64,000 bases of DNA from Enterobacter sp. kpr-6. GTDB lineage: Bacteria; Pseudomonadota; Gammaproteobacteria; Enterobacterales; Enterobacteriaceae. The number at the start of each line of letters is the position of its first letter. The stretch's first letter is position 1. The translations under genes were made by a program, and so were the position numbers. Positions 48,608-61,163 of the stretch are shown piece by piece. The notes beneath the pieces were generated by a model. It saw only the letters and a list, made by a program, of their open reading frames with translations, had not been told where the DNA came from and ran no database searches. The stretch lies in the NCBI RefSeq assembly GCF_900116015.1, contig NZ_FOYH01000009.1, forward strand, positions 99,832 to 163,831, written 5' to 3'.

Positions 48608-48631
48608 CCCCCTGTCGCAATGACAAGGGGG
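48608..48631. terminator. Hairpin between murA and sfsB
   Basis: The stem CCCCCTGTC / GAC-AAGGGGG lies after murA and before convergent sfsB; the T-run is poor. Confidence 0.45.
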
Positions 48632-48666
48632 TTGCTGCTCTGATGCCAGTGCAGCGTTGCAGGGGA

Positions 48667-48942
48667 CTACTTCTGTTTCGGCTGACGGATCATGCTTGAA
48701 CGGTCGATAAACTCATGGGTGACCGGATCGTGGTAACGTGACGGCCAGATAATCCATGGATCGGTGTCCAGCGCTTTCGCGATGATCAACTCTCCTTTAG
48801 GCCATGAGCGCGTTAAGGCATTCGCAAGCGTTGATGAGCTTAATCCATTCTTGCGCGATTCTGCCGCCAGCGATGTCCCTCTTTTACGCAGTCCGGCAAT
48901 GATATCGGCAGAGTGCCAGTCGATAAACTTACGTTCCATCAT
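48667..48942 (-). CDS. sfsB: Ner-like DNA-binding protein SfsB (Nlp)
   Basis: This 91 aa protein with a phage Ner-like helix-turn-helix (IIAGLRKRGTSLAAESRKNGLSSSTLANAL) matches E. coli SfsB, which can increase mal gene expression. The ATG at 48942 has GGGAGG close by; ATG 48939 is equally possible. The 222 bases to ispB (48943-49164) are AT-rich and show no gene. Confidence 0.92.
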   Translation of the reverse strand: MMERKFIDWHSADIIAGLRKRGTSLAAESRKNGLSSSTLANALTRSWPKGELIIAKALDTDPWIIWPSRYHDPVTHEFIDRSSMIRQPKQK

Positions 48943-49164
48943 TCCTCCCTGTAGTGAAGTGCGCAGAACGCCATCTGAAATGACGCTGCGTGACCACTAT
49001 ACTACGTCAGAAGTGTTGTTCTAAAAAGTTCCTGTAAGTGAAGGCTAAATTAAGAATTCATTAATATCTTCTTGCAGATATACAGGAATTATCAGGCAGA
49101 TAATAAAAGGATAACAGGAATTTACTGGAATCTTTCCGCGCTTGGCACGGAAAGATCGGGGAGG

Positions 49165-50136
49165 TTAGCGATCGCGCTGAACGGCAATATGTGCCAGCGC
49201 AATGAGTGCATCGCGCCATGGGGTGTCAGGTAAAACCTGGAGCGCGGCAATGGCTTTGTCCGCTTCTTCTTCCGCACGCTGACGCGTCCATCCCAGCGAA
49301 CCACAATCGGCCATCGCTTCCAGAACAGGTTCCAGAAGATGACGACCGTTGCCTTGCTCAATGGCTTCGCGGATCATTTGTGCCTGGACGGGCGTGCCGT
49401 TACGCATTGCATGCAGCAGAGGCAGCGTCGGTTTGCCTTCATTAAGGTCGTCACCGACGTTTTTACCCAGCGTTTCGCCGTCGGCGCTGTAATCCAGCAG
49501 ATCGTCAATGAGCTGGAATGCCGTGCCCAAGTACCGTCCGTAGTCCTGAAGGCCTTTTTCCTGTGCATCGGTACAGTTTGCCAGAATGCCGGAACATTGC
49601 GCCGCCGCTTCAAACAGACGCGCCGTTTTGCTGTAAATCACGCGCATGTAGTTTTCTTCAGTGATGTTCGGGTCGTTGACGTTCATCAGTTGCAGCACTT
49701 CACCTTCTGCAATGACGTTTACGGCTTCGGACATCACTTCCAGCACTTTGAGGGAGCCTAAACGGGTCATCATCTGGAAAGAGCGGGTGTAGATGAAATC
49801 ACCGACCAGTACACTTGCCGCATTGCCAAAGGCAGCGTTAGCCGTCGCTTTGCCGCGGCGCATGTCCGATTCATCCACGACATCGTCATGCAAAAGTGTC
49901 GCGGTGTGGATAAATTCGATTAAGGCCGCGATAGTGACATGCGCATTTCCTTCGTAACCCACTGCTCGTGCAGCCAGCACGGCAATCATTGGGCGGATGC
50001 GTTTACCGCCGCCGCTGACGATGTAATAGCCCAGTTGGTTAATCAACTGAACATCGGAATCGAGCTGTTGCAGGATGGTCTGATTCACACCCGCCATGTC
50101 TTGCGCGGTTAACTCATTGATTTTTTCTAAATTCAT
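49165..50136 (-). CDS. ispB: Octaprenyl diphosphate synthase IspB
   Basis: This 323 aa trans-prenyltransferase makes the C40 side chain of ubiquinone and menaquinone. Both Asp-rich motifs are present: LLHDDVVDESD and LIDDLLDYS. It is divergent from rplU, as in E. coli. An imperfect hairpin CTTTCCG/CGGAAAG (49132-49154) follows its end. Confidence 0.97.
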   Translation of the reverse strand: MNLEKINELTAQDMAGVNQTILQQLDSDVQLINQLGYYIVSGGGKRIRPMIAVLAARAVGYEGNAHVTIAALIEFIHTATLLHDDVVDESDMRRGKATANAAFGNAASVLVGDFIYTRSFQMMTRLGSLKVLEVMSEAVNVIAEGEVLQLMNVNDPNITEENYMRVIYSKTARLFEAAAQCSGILANCTDAQEKGLQDYGRYLGTAFQLIDDLLDYSADGETLGKNVGDDLNEGKPTLPLLHAMRNGTPVQAQMIREAIEQGNGRHLLEPVLEAMADCGSLGWTRQRAEEEADKAIAALQVLPDTPWRDALIALAHIAVQRDR

Positions 50137-50293
50137 CGCTAAAGCCGGGCTTTATGTCCTGTTTACCACATATCAAAATGGGATAACGAAGGGTTACGGG
50201 TTAGATAGTATTGTTGATTGTACTGAAAAAACACGCCAGATAAACGTTACCGTACACGTTGTGTTTTTTTTCTTCGTGTATTGACGATCACAC

Positions 50294-50322
50294 TTGTCAA
50301 AGCTTCGCGTTTTGCGTAATAT
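50294..50322 (+). promoter_or_regulatory. Sigma-70 promoter of rplU-rpmA
   Basis: A -35 TTGTCA (50294-50299) and -10 TAATAT (50317-50322) are separated by 17 bases, 70 bases before the rplU start codon. Confidence 0.75.
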
Positions 50323-50338
50323 TCGCGCCCTATTGTGA

Positions 50339-50704
<366 letters not shown>

Positions 50705-50724
50705 GACTAGGGGAGCAGATTTAA

Positions 50725-50982
<258 letters not shown>

Positions 50983-51007
50983 GTTTTTCGCGTCCCGGTA
51001 ACGGATG

Positions 51008-51037
51008 AAAGCCCCGCAACACGTTGCGGGGCTTTTT
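51008..51037 (+). terminator. Terminator of rplU-rpmA
   Basis: A long stem AAAGCCCCGCAAC / GTTGCGGGGCTTT with a two-base loop is followed by T residues; readthrough to yhbE is possible. Confidence 0.88.
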
Positions 51038-51075
51038 ACATTAGAAGTCCGGAAAATCTCTTGTAGGGAACGGGC

Positions 51076-52041
51076 ATGAAGCAGCAGGCAGGCATTGGTA
51101 TTCTTTTGGCACTCACGACAGCTATGTGCTGGGGTGCATTGCCTATTGCAATGAAGCAGGTGCTGGAAGTGATGGAACCGCCGACAATCGTGTTCTATCG
51201 CTTTTTAATGGCGTCTATTGGCCTGGGATTGATATTGGCCATGAAAGGCAAGCTGCCGCCGATGCGCATTTTTCGTCATCGTCGTTGGCTAGTGTTACTT
51301 GCTATCGCCACTGGCGGCCTGTTCGGAAACTTCATCCTCTTTAGCTCTTCCCTGCAATATTTGACCCCAACGGCGTCACAGGTGATTGGACAACTCTCAC
51401 CGGTGGGCATGATGATCGCGAGCGTGTTTATCCTGAAGGAGAAAATGCGCGGTACGCAGGTCATTGGGGCGATCATGCTGCTCTGCGGGCTGGTGATGTT
51501 TTTTAACACCAGCCTGGTGGAGATCTTTACCAGACTGACCGATTACACCTGGGGTGTGATCTTCGGCGTGGGAGCGGCCACGGTCTGGGTAAGCTATGGC
51601 GTCGCACAAAAGGTGTTATTGCGTCGCCTTGCTTCACAGCAGATCCTCTTTTTGCTGTACACTTTGTGTACAGTGGCGCTCTTGCCGCTGGCGAAGCCTG
51701 CGGTAGTTGTTCAGTTAAGCCAGTGGCAATTGGCCTGCCTGCTGTTTTGCGGCCTGAATACACTGGTGGGTTACGGCGCGCTGGCCGAGGCAATGGCGCG
51801 CTGGCAAGCCGCACAAGTAAGCGCATTAATCACGCTTACTCCGCTGTTTACGTTGTTATTTTCAGATTTATTATCACAGGCCTGGCCCGATTTCTTCGCC
51901 AGACCGATGTTAAACCTTATGGGTTATCTCGGTGCGTTTGTCGTGGTTGCGGGCGCAATGTATTCCGCCATTGGTCATCGCCTTTGGGGTGGCTTGCGCA
52001 AGCGTGAAGTGGTTGTCACTTTACCCCGCTCAGGCGAATGA
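51076..52041 (+). CDS. yhbE: EamA/DMT-family transporter YhbE
   Basis: This 321 aa membrane protein has ten hydrophobic helices in two EamA repeats (GIGILLALTTAMCWGALPIAMKQ starts the first; GVIFGVGAATVWVSYGVAQK the second). It is the inner-membrane YhbE of enterics, substrate unknown. It lies between rpmA and obgE, 15 bases before obgE. Confidence 0.93.
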   Translation: MKQQAGIGILLALTTAMCWGALPIAMKQVLEVMEPPTIVFYRFLMASIGLGLILAMKGKLPPMRIFRHRRWLVLLAIATGGLFGNFILFSSSLQYLTPTASQVIGQLSPVGMMIASVFILKEKMRGTQVIGAIMLLCGLVMFFNTSLVEIFTRLTDYTWGVIFGVGAATVWVSYGVAQKVLLRRLASQQILFLLYTLCTVALLPLAKPAVVVQLSQWQLACLLFCGLNTLVGYGALAEAMARWQAAQVSALITLTPLFTLLFSDLLSQAWPDFFARPMLNLMGYLGAFVVVAGAMYSAIGHRLWGGLRKREVVVTLPRSGE

Positions 52042-53235
<1,194 letters not shown>

Positions 53236-53244
53236 TCTTAAAAG

Positions 53245-53271
53245 AACCCCGGCTAAAGTGCCGGGGTTTTT
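53245..53271 (+). terminator. Terminator of obgE
   Basis: The stem AACCCCGG / CCGGGGTT is followed by a T-rich tract, between convergent obgE and dacB. Confidence 0.88.
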
Positions 53272-53280
53272 GTTTCTGGA

Positions 53281-54714
53281 TTAGTTGTTCTGATAAATAT
53301 CTTTGTACAGGCGGCTTTCAAATCTCACCAGCGGAATACGGCGATTACGCTGATCGGCAGGTTCTACCGCATAGCCGGAAAGATACTGTACGAACGCCAT
53401 ACGCTGACCGCTTGCGGTAGTAATAAAGCCCGCCAGGTTATACACCCCTTGCAGAGAGCCTGTCTTTGCTGACACTTTGCCATCCACGCCTGCGGCATGA
53501 AGCCCCGCACGATACTGCAACGACCCGTCGTAGCCCGCCAGAGGCAGCATAGAGATAAAGTTAAGCTCAGTATCATGCTGGGCAATATATTGCAGCACCT
53601 GCATCATGGTGGCAGGCGAAATCAGATTATGGCGGGAGAGCCCTGAACCATCGACGACAATGCTGTTACCTAAATCAACGCCCGCCTGCTGACGTAAAAG
53701 CTGACGAACTGCATCTGCGCCCGCGCGCCAGGTGCCCGGCACGCCAAAGCGCTCGTGACCAATGGTGCGGAATACGGTATCGGCGATCATGTTGTCAGAT
53801 TTCTTCAGCATGATTTTCAGCAGGTCATGCAACGGCGCGGACTGTTTGCTGGCGAGCACCGTTCCCGGTTCATTAACCAGCGTCTGGCGTAGCAGCGTGC
53901 CGGAATACGTAATCCCCGCCTGTTTTAATTCATCTTTAAGGATCGCACCGGCGTAGCTTGCGCCATCCTGGATGGCAAAGGCCAGCGGCAATGGGTCAGC
54001 ACGCTGCGTCATACAGCCTGTAAGCGTGAAGCGGTTTAAATCACCCGGCACCACGTCCAGTTCGCAGTACTGGCCTTCAGCGCTGCCACGGGCGAGCGTA
54101 CGCACCTGGCTGAACATATTCACCGGGTAGTAGGAAGCCACGCGGATGAACGCCAGGTCATTGGCTTTGGGCGCACTGTAGAGCGAAATAGAGAAACAGT
54201 TACGATCGATGATTGCCGCTGCGGGCGGTGCACTAAAGCATTGGGTCATGTCGTTCCACGGCCAGCCGGGGGCTTTATCATGACTGGCAAAAACGGAGGT
54301 ATCGATAAGAACGTTGCCTTCGATTTGCTGCACGCCGGATTTCTTCAGAATGGCCACCATATTGCGGATATCCTGACGTTTTAGCGTCGGATCGCCGCCA
54401 AAGCGGGCTGTCAGGTCCCCTTTTAGCACGCCGTTATCCACGGTGCCTTTGCTTTCCAGCGTGGTCGTGAAGCGGTAATCCGGCCCCAGTTGCAGCAGGG
54501 CGGCAAGCGCGGTAATCACTTTTTGCGTACTGGCGGGCAGAGCCATTTGCTGGCTATGGTATTCAATGTCCGGTGCCTGAGCGCCTACCTTCTGCACCAT
54601 CAGCGCGAGGTTCGCACCGTCCGGCAATTGGTTGACGTAATCCTCAACATTCGCGGCCTGGACATTCAACGCTATACTGGTGGTCAATCCGATGACAAAT
54701 CTGGAAAATCGCAT
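53281..54714 (-). CDS. dacB: D-alanyl-D-alanine carboxypeptidase/endopeptidase DacB (PBP4)
   Basis: This 477 aa class C penicillin-binding protein has a signal peptide ending VQAA, the SxxK motif in LPASTQKVI, SDN in LKKSDNMIAD and KTG in VSAKTGSL. It cleaves D-Ala cross-links in the periplasm. It is divergent from greA. In some enterics loss of PBP4 induces ampC, but no ampC is in this window. Confidence 0.97.
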   Translation of the reverse strand: MRFSRFVIGLTTSIALNVQAANVEDYVNQLPDGANLALMVQKVGAQAPDIEYHSQQMALPASTQKVITALAALLQLGPDYRFTTTLESKGTVDNGVLKGDLTARFGGDPTLKRQDIRNMVAILKKSGVQQIEGNVLIDTSVFASHDKAPGWPWNDMTQCFSAPPAAAIIDRNCFSISLYSAPKANDLAFIRVASYYPVNMFSQVRTLARGSAEGQYCELDVVPGDLNRFTLTGCMTQRADPLPLAFAIQDGASYAGAILKDELKQAGITYSGTLLRQTLVNEPGTVLASKQSAPLHDLLKIMLKKSDNMIADTVFRTIGHERFGVPGTWRAGADAVRQLLRQQAGVDLGNSIVVDGSGLSRHNLISPATMMQVLQYIAQHDTELNFISMLPLAGYDGSLQYRAGLHAAGVDGKVSAKTGSLQGVYNLAGFITTASGQRMAFVQYLSGYAVEPADQRNRRIPLVRFESRLYKDIYQNN

Positions 54715-54779
54715 AATCTCGCGCTAACAACCTGGAAACAAGCCGTCATACTACGGTGCATCGCACCGGAAAGTAAACG

Positions 54780-54808
54780 ATGACCCATAGTGAACTTCAG
54801 GGTAAAAT
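54780..54808 (+). promoter_or_regulatory. Probable greA promoter
   Basis: A -35-like ATGACC (54780-54785) and -10 TAAAAT (54803-54808), 17 bases apart, would start transcription near 54815. Confidence 0.6.
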
Positions 54809-54814
54809 GCGTAT

Positions 54815-54869
54815 CAAATTGAAAAATTGCTTCTGACCTGGGGCTTCGTCTCCGGGTCAGTTTTCTTTT
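54815..54869 (+). ncRNA. GraL-like leader RNA ending before greA
   Basis: The greA leader holds the stem CTGACCTGG / CCGGGTCAG (54833-54860) followed by TTTTCTTTT, an intrinsic terminator 91 bases before the greA start. In E. coli such early termination yields the small RNA GraL. The 5' end is set from the predicted promoter and is uncertain. Confidence 0.6.
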
Positions 54870-54960
54870 GCTTCTGGCCCGGCGTTTTGTCTTTTCCGGG
54901 CGGGCTAAGCTGCCGGGGCAGGTCACTGCTCCCTACAGGAATGTTCAAGAGGTATAACAA

Positions 54961-55437
54961 ATGCAAGCTATTCCGATGACTTTACGTGGCGCTGAGAAAT
55001 TGCGCGAAGAACTGGATTTTCTGAAAACAGTACGTCGTCCAGAGATCATTGCTGCCATTGCCGATGCGCGTGAGCACGGCGATCTGAAAGAAAATGCTGA
55101 ATACCATGCTGCCCGCGAACAGCAGGGATTCTGCGAAGGCCGTATTGCCGATATCGAAGCCAAGCTGTCGAATGCGCAGGTGATTGATATCTCTAAGATG
55201 CCAAAAAATGGCCGCGTGATTTTTGGCTGCACCGTTACCGTCTTAAACCTGGATAACGATGAAGAGCAGACATATCGCATCGTGGGCGATGACGAAGCGG
55301 ACTTTAAGCAGAATCTGATTTCTGTGAATTCGCCTATCGCGCGTGGTCTGGTGGGCAAAGAGCAGGACGATGTTGTCGTAATTCGCACACCTGGCGGTGA
55401 AGTAGAATACGAAATCATCAAAGTGGAATATCTTTAA
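54961..55437 (+). CDS. greA: Transcript cleavage factor GreA
   Basis: This 158 aa factor rescues backtracked RNA polymerase. It has the N-terminal coiled coil with tip acidic residues ([20 protein letters not shown]) and the C-terminal FKBP-like domain ([14 protein letters not shown]). The ATG follows AAGAGGTATAACAA. Confidence 0.98.
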   Translation: MQAIPMTLRGAEKLREELDFLKTVRRPEIIAAIADAREHGDLKENAEYHAAREQQGFCEGRIADIEAKLSNAQVIDISKMPKNGRVIFGCTVTVLNLDNDEEQTYRIVGDDEADFKQNLISVNSPIARGLVGKEQDDVVVIRTPGGEVEYEIIKVEYL

Positions 55438-55481
55438 TTACGTTACAACAGGTAATATGTTGACGTATTGTAAAGAAAAGA

Positions 55482-55504
55482 AAAAGGCCGCATAGCGGCC
55501 TTTT
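55482..55504 (+). terminator. Terminator of greA
   Basis: The stem AAAAGGCCGC / GCGGCCTTTT with loop ATA lies between convergent greA and yhbY and can serve both strands. Confidence 0.9.
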
Positions 55505-55591
55505 ATCAACTCACAGAGCGTGGCATTTTGCTCGTCTGCTTGTAGAAAACCCCTCGTTTTACACAGCTTTTGTGTTCAATTCAGGATATTC

Positions 55592-55885
55592 TTACCGTGG
55601 CAGCGAGATTTTACGATCTGCAGTTGGGCGATACAGTACCAGCGTTTTACCGATGACCTGTACGTTACAGGCGCCGGTTTCACGTACAATCGCTTCCACG
55701 ATCAAAGTCTTAGTTTCGCGATCTTCAGTAGCGATCTTAACCTTGATAAGTTCATGGTGCTGCAACGCATGTTCAATCTCGGCCAGTACCCCTTCGGTCA
55801 AACCATTGTTGCCAAGCTGTACTACAGGCTTGAGCGGATGTGCCAGACCTTTCAGGTGCTGTTTTTGTTTAGTACTCAGATTCAT
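55592..55885 (-). CDS. yhbY: CRM-domain ribosome assembly protein YhbY
   Basis: This 97 aa protein starts at ATG 55885 as in E. coli; thirteen upstream codons are excluded. It is a single CRM domain with the GxxG motif in LGNNGLTEGVLAEIE and an NVQVIGKTLVLYRP end. It binds pre-50S particles. It is divergent from rlmE. Confidence 0.95.
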   Translation of the reverse strand: MNLSTKQKQHLKGLAHPLKPVVQLGNNGLTEGVLAEIEHALQHHELIKVKIATEDRETKTLIVEAIVRETGACNVQVIGKTLVLYRPTADRKISLPR

Positions 55886-56008
55886 CGTATATTTTTGCTT
55901 ACGTTGGGATTGAAAACGGTTCATTCTACCGCCATCTCCCTTATATCGCCAAATTGCCGTGTGGAAATTTACACCATCGGCTCACGATGAACCCAGATGG
56001 AAAGTTAA

Positions 56009-56638
56009 ATGACAGGTAAAAAGCGTTCTGCCAGCTCAAGCCGCTGGCTCCAGGAACACTTTAGCGATAAATATGTTCTCCAGGCACAGAAAAAGGGGTT
56101 ACGTTCCCGAGCCTGGTTTAAACTTGATGAAATACAGCAAAGTGACAAACTTTTTAAGCCCGGGATGACGGTTGTTGACCTTGGCGCAGCGCCGGGTGGC
56201 TGGTCACAATATGCGGTGACGCAAATTGGTGGTTCGGGCCGCATCATCGCTTGCGATCTTTTGCCTATGGATCCCATCGTTGGTGTGGACTTCCTTCAGG
56301 GCGATTTTCGTGATGAATTAGTGCTGAAAGCGTTACTTGAGCGTGTTGGTGACAGCAAAGTTCAGGTTGTTATGTCCGATATGGCACCCAATATGTGTGG
56401 GACACCGGCGGTGGATATCCCCCGCTCCATGTATCTGGTAGAACTGGCGTTAGAAATGTGCCGTGATGTGTTAGCGCCAGGCGGTAGTTTTTTAGTGAAG
56501 GTGTTTCAGGGCGAAGGTTTTGAGGAGTATCTAAAGGAAATTCGCTCTCTGTTTACGAAGGTGAAAGTTCGTAAGCCGGACTCTTCGCGTGCGCGTTCAC
56601 GTGAAGTGTACATTGTAGCGACCGGGCGAAAATCATAA
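56009..56638 (+). CDS. rlmE: 23S rRNA 2'-O-methyltransferase RlmE
   Basis: This 209 aa enzyme methylates U2552 of 23S rRNA. The SAM-binding motif [14 protein letters not shown] and catalytic K-D-K residues are present (KLDEIQ, MSDMAPN, LVKVFQG). It forms an operon with ftsH. Confidence 0.97.
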   Translation: MTGKKRSASSSRWLQEHFSDKYVLQAQKKGLRSRAWFKLDEIQQSDKLFKPGMTVVDLGAAPGGWSQYAVTQIGGSGRIIACDLLPMDPIVGVDFLQGDFRDELVLKALLERVGDSKVQVVMSDMAPNMCGTPAVDIPRSMYLVELALEMCRDVLAPGGSFLVKVFQGEGFEEYLKEIRSLFTKVKVRKPDSSRARSREVYIVATGRKS

Positions 56639-56728
56639 CTGGCTGTTTTCAGGCGAAAGTTTGAAAGCAACTGGATATAGAGTATCCTGACGCTGTTTTT
56701 AACACAGTTGTAATGTGAGGTTAATCCC

Positions 56729-58672
56729 TTGAGTGACATGGCGAAAAACCTAATACTCTGGCTGGTCATTGCCGTCGTGCTGATGTCAGTATTCCAGAGC
56801 TTTGGGCCCAGCGAGTCTAATGGCCGTAAGGTGGATTACTCTACCTTCCTGCAAGAAGTCAACCAGGATCAGGTTCGCGAAGCGCGTATCAACGGACGTG
56901 AGATCAACGTTACCAAGAAAGATAGTAACCGTTACACGACTTACATCCCGGTTAACGATCCGAAACTGCTTGATAACCTGCTGACCAAAAACGTCAAAGT
57001 GGTTGGCGAGCCGCCGGAAGAACCGAGCCTGCTGGCTTCAATCTTTATTTCCTGGTTCCCGATGCTGCTGTTGATTGGGGTCTGGATATTCTTTATGCGC
57101 CAGATGCAGGGCGGCGGTGGCAAAGGTGCCATGTCGTTCGGTAAAAGCAAGGCGCGCATGCTGACCGAAGATCAGATTAAAACCACTTTTGCTGACGTCG
57201 CAGGTTGTGACGAAGCAAAAGAAGAGGTGGGTGAACTGGTCGAATACCTGCGTGAACCGAGCCGTTTCCAGAAACTGGGCGGTAAAATTCCGAAAGGCGT
57301 ATTGATGGTTGGCCCTCCGGGTACCGGTAAAACGCTGCTGGCGAAAGCCATCGCAGGTGAAGCAAAAGTTCCCTTCTTCACGATTTCGGGTTCTGACTTC
57401 GTAGAAATGTTCGTGGGTGTTGGTGCATCTCGTGTGCGTGACATGTTCGAGCAAGCTAAAAAAGCCGCACCGTGCATCATCTTTATCGATGAAATCGACG
57501 CCGTAGGCCGGCAGCGTGGTGCAGGTCTTGGCGGTGGTCACGACGAGCGTGAACAGACTCTGAACCAGATGCTGGTTGAAATGGACGGCTTTGAAGGTAA
57601 CGAAGGTATTATCGTTATCGCAGCAACCAACCGTCCGGACGTGCTTGACCCGGCGCTGCTGCGTCCAGGCCGTTTTGACCGTCAGGTTGTTGTCGGTCTG
57701 CCAGATGTGCGTGGCCGTGAGCAAATCCTGAAAGTGCATATGCGTCGCGTACCCCTGTCTCCAGATATCGACGCGGCAATCATTGCCCGTGGTACCCCTG
57801 GTTTCTCCGGTGCAGATCTGGCGAACCTGGTGAACGAAGCGGCTCTGTTTGCTGCTCGTGGTAACAAACGTGTTGTTTCGATGGTTGAGTTCGAGAAAGC
57901 GAAAGACAAAATCATGATGGGTGCGGAACGTCGCTCCATGGTGATGACGGAAGCGCAGAAAGAATCGACGGCGTACCATGAAGCAGGCCATGCGATTATC
58001 GGTCGTCTGGTACCGGAACACGATCCGGTGCATAAAGTGACGATTATTCCGCGTGGACGCGCACTGGGTGTGACCTTCTTCCTGCCGGAAGGCGATGCTA
58101 TCAGCGCCAGCCGTCAGAAGCTGGAGAGCCAAATCTCCACGCTGTACGGTGGCCGTCTGGCTGAAGAGATTATCTACGGCGTAGAACATGTCTCTACCGG
58201 TGCATCGAACGACATTAAAGTCGCGACAAACCTGGCGCGTAACATGGTGACCCAATGGGGCTTCTCCGACAAACTCGGTCCGCTGCTGTATGCAGAAGAA
58301 GAGGGCGAAGTATTCCTGGGCCGTTCCGTGGCAAAAGCGAAACATATGTCTGATGAAACTGCCCGTATCATCGACCAGGAAGTTAAATCTCTCGTTGAGC
58401 GGAACTACAATCGTGCTCGTGAAATCCTGAATGAAAACATGGATATTCTGCACGCGATGAAAGATGCGTTGATGAAGTATGAAACCATCGACGCACCGCA
58501 AATCGACGATCTGATGGCACGCCGTGATGTGCGTCCACCAGCAGGTTGGGAAGATCCTGGTACGAGTAATTCAGACAACAGCAATGGCACCCCTCGCGCG
58601 CCACGTCCGGTTGATGAACCACGTACGCCGAATCCGGGTAATACCATGTCTGAGCAGTTTGACGACAAATAA
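56729..58672 (+). CDS. ftsH: ATP-dependent zinc metalloprotease FtsH
   Basis: FtsH degrades sigma-32, LpxC and damaged membrane proteins. The TTG at 56729 has GAGG at proper spacing and gives 647 aa; ATG 56738 gives 644 aa. Parts: two membrane helices around a periplasmic domain (residues about 5-120), AAA module with Walker A GPPGTGKT and SRH region, zinc motif HEAGH, and a disordered tail. It degrades the sigma-32 that acts at the groE promoter in this window. Confidence 0.98.
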   Translation: MSDMAKNLILWLVIAVVLMSVFQSFGPSESNGRKVDYSTFLQEVNQDQVREARINGREINVTKKDSNRYTTYIPVNDPKLLDNLLTKNVKVVGEPPEEPSLLASIFISWFPMLLLIGVWIFFMRQMQGGGGKGAMSFGKSKARMLTEDQIKTTFADVAGCDEAKEEVGELVEYLREPSRFQKLGGKIPKGVLMVGPPGTGKTLLAKAIAGEAKVPFFTISGSDFVEMFVGVGASRVRDMFEQAKKAAPCIIFIDEIDAVGRQRGAGLGGGHDEREQTLNQMLVEMDGFEGNEGIIVIAATNRPDVLDPALLRPGRFDRQVVVGLPDVRGREQILKVHMRRVPLSPDIDAAIIARGTPGFSGADLANLVNEAALFAARGNKRVVSMVEFEKAKDKIMMGAERRSMVMTEAQKESTAYHEAGHAIIGRLVPEHDPVHKVTIIPRGRALGVTFFLPEGDAISASRQKLESQISTLYGGRLAEEIIYGVEHVSTGASNDIKVATNLARNMVTQWGFSDKLGPLLYAEEEGEVFLGRSVAKAKHMSDETARIIDQEVKSLVERNYNRAREILNENMDILHAMKDALMKYETIDAPQIDDLMARRDVRPPAGWEDPGTSNSDNSNGTPRAPRPVDEPRTPNPGNTMSEQFDDK

Positions 58673-58691
58673 GCCTTCCGCTGTAAACCTG

Positions 58692-58720
58692 AAACCCTGG
58701 AGCTTGCTCCGGGGTTTTTT
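58692..58720 (+). terminator. Terminator of rlmE-ftsH
   Basis: The stem AACCCTGGAGC / GCTCCGGGGTT is followed by a run of T. Confidence 0.88.
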
Positions 58721-58757
58721 CTTATTCAGTTCACCTCATTGTCAAAAGGGATAATTC

Positions 58758-59606
58758 ATGAAGCTTTTTGCTCAGGGATCCTCACTTGATCTGACTCATC
58801 CACATGTGATGGGTATCCTTAACGTAACGCCAGACTCGTTTTCCGATGGCGGTACACATAACACGCTGGTTGAAGCGGTGAAACACGCCAACCTGATGAT
58901 TAATGCTGGCGCAACCATCATTGATGTGGGCGGTGAATCTACCCGCCCTGGCGCGCTTGACGTGAGTGTTGAGGAAGAATTATCTCGTGTTGTCCCTGTC
59001 GTTGAAGCCCTGGCTCAGCGTTTTGAAGTGTGGATATCGGTGGATACCTCAAAAGCGGAAGTGATACGTGAAGTGGCACGGGTAGGGGCGCACATCATTA
59101 ATGATATTCGCTCACTCTCAGAGCCTGGCGCGCTGACTGCGGCGGCTGAAACCGGTCTGCCAGTGTGTCTGATGCATATGCAGGGCGATCCTAAAACGAT
59201 GCAGGTTGCGCCAAAATACGATGATGTTATTACTGACGTTACCCGCTTCTTTATCGACAATATTGCTCGTTGCGAGCAGGCGGGGATCGCAAAAGAAAAA
59301 TTGTTGCTCGACCCGGGATTCGGTTTCGGTAAGAATCTGTCGCATAACTACGCGCTGCTTGCACGTCTGTCAGAGTTTCATCAGTTTGATTTACCGTTGC
59401 TGGTGGGGATGTCACGTAAATCGATGGTCGGCCAACTTCTCAACGTTGGACCATCGGAGCGCCTGAGCGGCAGCCTGGCGTGCGCCGTTATTGCGGCGAT
59501 GCAGGGTGCACATATAATTCGTGTTCATGATGTAAAAGAAACGGTTGAGGCGATGCGAGTGGTCGAAGCTACGCTGTCAGCGAAGGGAAATAAACGCTAT
59601 GAGTGA
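58758..59606 (+). CDS. folP: Dihydropteroate synthase FolP
   Basis: This 282 aa TIM-barrel enzyme joins p-aminobenzoate to dihydropterin pyrophosphate, the sulfonamide target. It has the signatures [15 protein letters not shown] and [16 protein letters not shown], and the basic loop [11 protein letters not shown]. It overlaps glmM by eight bases. Confidence 0.98.
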   Translation: MKLFAQGSSLDLTHPHVMGILNVTPDSFSDGGTHNTLVEAVKHANLMINAGATIIDVGGESTRPGALDVSVEEELSRVVPVVEALAQRFEVWISVDTSKAEVIREVARVGAHIINDIRSLSEPGALTAAAETGLPVCLMHMQGDPKTMQVAPKYDDVITDVTRFFIDNIARCEQAGIAKEKLLLDPGFGFGKNLSHNYALLARLSEFHQFDLPLLVGMSRKSMVGQLLNVGPSERLSGSLACAVIAAMQGAHIIRVHDVKETVEAMRVVEATLSAKGNKRYE

Positions 59607-60936
59607 TCGTAAATATTTTGGTACAGATGGTATTCGTGGTCGCGTGGGCGACGCGCCGATTACGCCTGATTTCGTTCTTAAACTGGGCTGGGCAGCCGGT
59701 AAAGTACTGGCCCGTCACGGCTCACGTAAAATCATTATCGGTAAAGATACTCGTATCTCAGGTTATATGCTGGAGTCTGCTCTTGAAGCCGGACTGTCAG
59801 CGGCAGGGATTTCCGCGTCCTTTACCGGGCCGATGCCTACTCCCGCAGTGGCTTACCTGACGCGTACTTTCCGCGCTGAGGCAGGGATTGTCATTTCTGC
59901 ATCCCACAACCCGTTTTATGACAACGGGATTAAATTCTTCTCTATCGACGGTACCAAGCTGCCGGATGAGGTTGAAGAAGCCATTGAAGCCGAACTGGAA
60001 AAAGAGATCAGCTGCGTAGACTCGGCTCTGCTGGGTAAAGCCAGCCGCATCGTTGACGCCGCCGGCCGATATATCGAGTTCTGTAAAGGGACGTTCCCGA
60101 ACGAACTGAGTCTGAAAGCGTTGAAGATCGTGGTGGACTGCGCGCACGGCGCAACCTATCACATCGCCCCGAATGTATTCCGCGAACTCGGTGCAAATGT
60201 AATTACGATTGGCTGTGAGCCAAACGGCGTCAATATTAACGAAGAAGTGGGCGCGACGGATGTGCGTGCGTTACAGGCGCGCGTCGTAGCGGAAAAAGCG
60301 GATATCGGTATCGCCTTCGACGGTGATGGCGATCGCGTGATTATGGTTGACCACGAAGGTAATAAAGTCGATGGCGATCAGATCCTCTATATCATCGCGC
60401 GTGAAGGCCTGCGGCAGGGGCAACTGCGCGGTGGCGCGGTCGGCACGCTGATGAGCAACATGGGGCTGGAACTGGCGCTCAAACAGCTGGGTATTCCTTT
60501 TGCACGTGCCAAAGTTGGCGACCGTTATGTGCTGGAAAAGCTCCAGGAGAAAGGCTGGCGCATCGGTGCTGAAAACTCAGGTCACATCCTGTTACTGGAT
60601 AAAACCACGACCGGTGACGGCATCGTGGCAGGCTTGCAGGTTGTCGCAGCGATGGTGCGTAACCACATGACACTTCACGATCTGTGCAGCGGCATGAAAC
60701 TCTTCCCCCAGATTCTGATTAACGTGCGCTTTACCGCTGGGAAGGGCGACCCACTTGAAGACGAAACGGTCAAAGCAGTGACAGCCGAGGTTGAAGCCGC
60801 GCTGGGTAATCGTGGCCGCGTGTTGCTGCGTAAATCAGGTACTGAACCTCTGATCCGCGTGATGGTGGAAGGGGAAGACGAAACGCAGGTAACGACCTTT
60901 GCGACTCGCATTGCCGATGCAGTAAAAGCGGTATAA
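59599..60936 (+). CDS. glmM: Phosphoglucosamine mutase GlmM
   Basis: This 445 aa enzyme (ATG 59599 behind GAAGGGAAATAA) turns glucosamine-6-phosphate into glucosamine-1-phosphate. The phosphoserine is Ser102 in ISASHNP; the metal loop is FDGDGDR and the phosphate-binding site [15 protein letters not shown]. RapZ, which controls GlmS in the same pathway, is also in this window. Confidence 0.98.
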   Translation: MSDRKYFGTDGIRGRVGDAPITPDFVLKLGWAAGKVLARHGSRKIIIGKDTRISGYMLESALEAGLSAAGISASFTGPMPTPAVAYLTRTFRAEAGIVISASHNPFYDNGIKFFSIDGTKLPDEVEEAIEAELEKEISCVDSALLGKASRIVDAAGRYIEFCKGTFPNELSLKALKIVVDCAHGATYHIAPNVFRELGANVITIGCEPNGVNINEEVGATDVRALQARVVAEKADIGIAFDGDGDRVIMVDHEGNKVDGDQILYIIAREGLRQGQLRGGAVGTLMSNMGLELALKQLGIPFARAKVGDRYVLEKLQEKGWRIGAENSGHILLLDKTTTGDGIVAGLQVVAAMVRNHMTLHDLCSGMKLFPQILINVRFTAGKGDPLEDETVKAVTAEVEAALGNRGRVLLRKSGTEPLIRVMVEGEDETQVTTFATRIADAVKAV

Positions 60937-60956
60937 ATGCTTTATTAAGTGTTTAA

Positions 60957-60982
60957 AAAGGCGGCATTTGCCGCCTTTTTTC
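60957..60982 (+). terminator. Terminator of folP-glmM
   Basis: The stem AAAGGCGGCA / TGCCGCCTTT is followed by T residues. Confidence 0.9.
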
Positions 60983-61163
60983 TCGCCCGCCAGCACGCTT
61001 TTGCTGTTTTTTTCCGCACTTGATACAATGCGCTGAAATTGCCCTTGCGAAGCCCATTCGCTTTGGTTAGTATTCACACCCGCTTCAGTGGGAAAAGAAA
61101 TTTAATCCTGCTTTTGGTCAGAAGCTAATGTTACGCGGCAACCCCGCAAGGAACAGGTTGATT

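Noticed and set aside
57038..58501. 487-codon open frame antisense to ftsH
   Set aside because: It is entirely inside ftsH and its translation is rich in His, Phe and Thr without family features.
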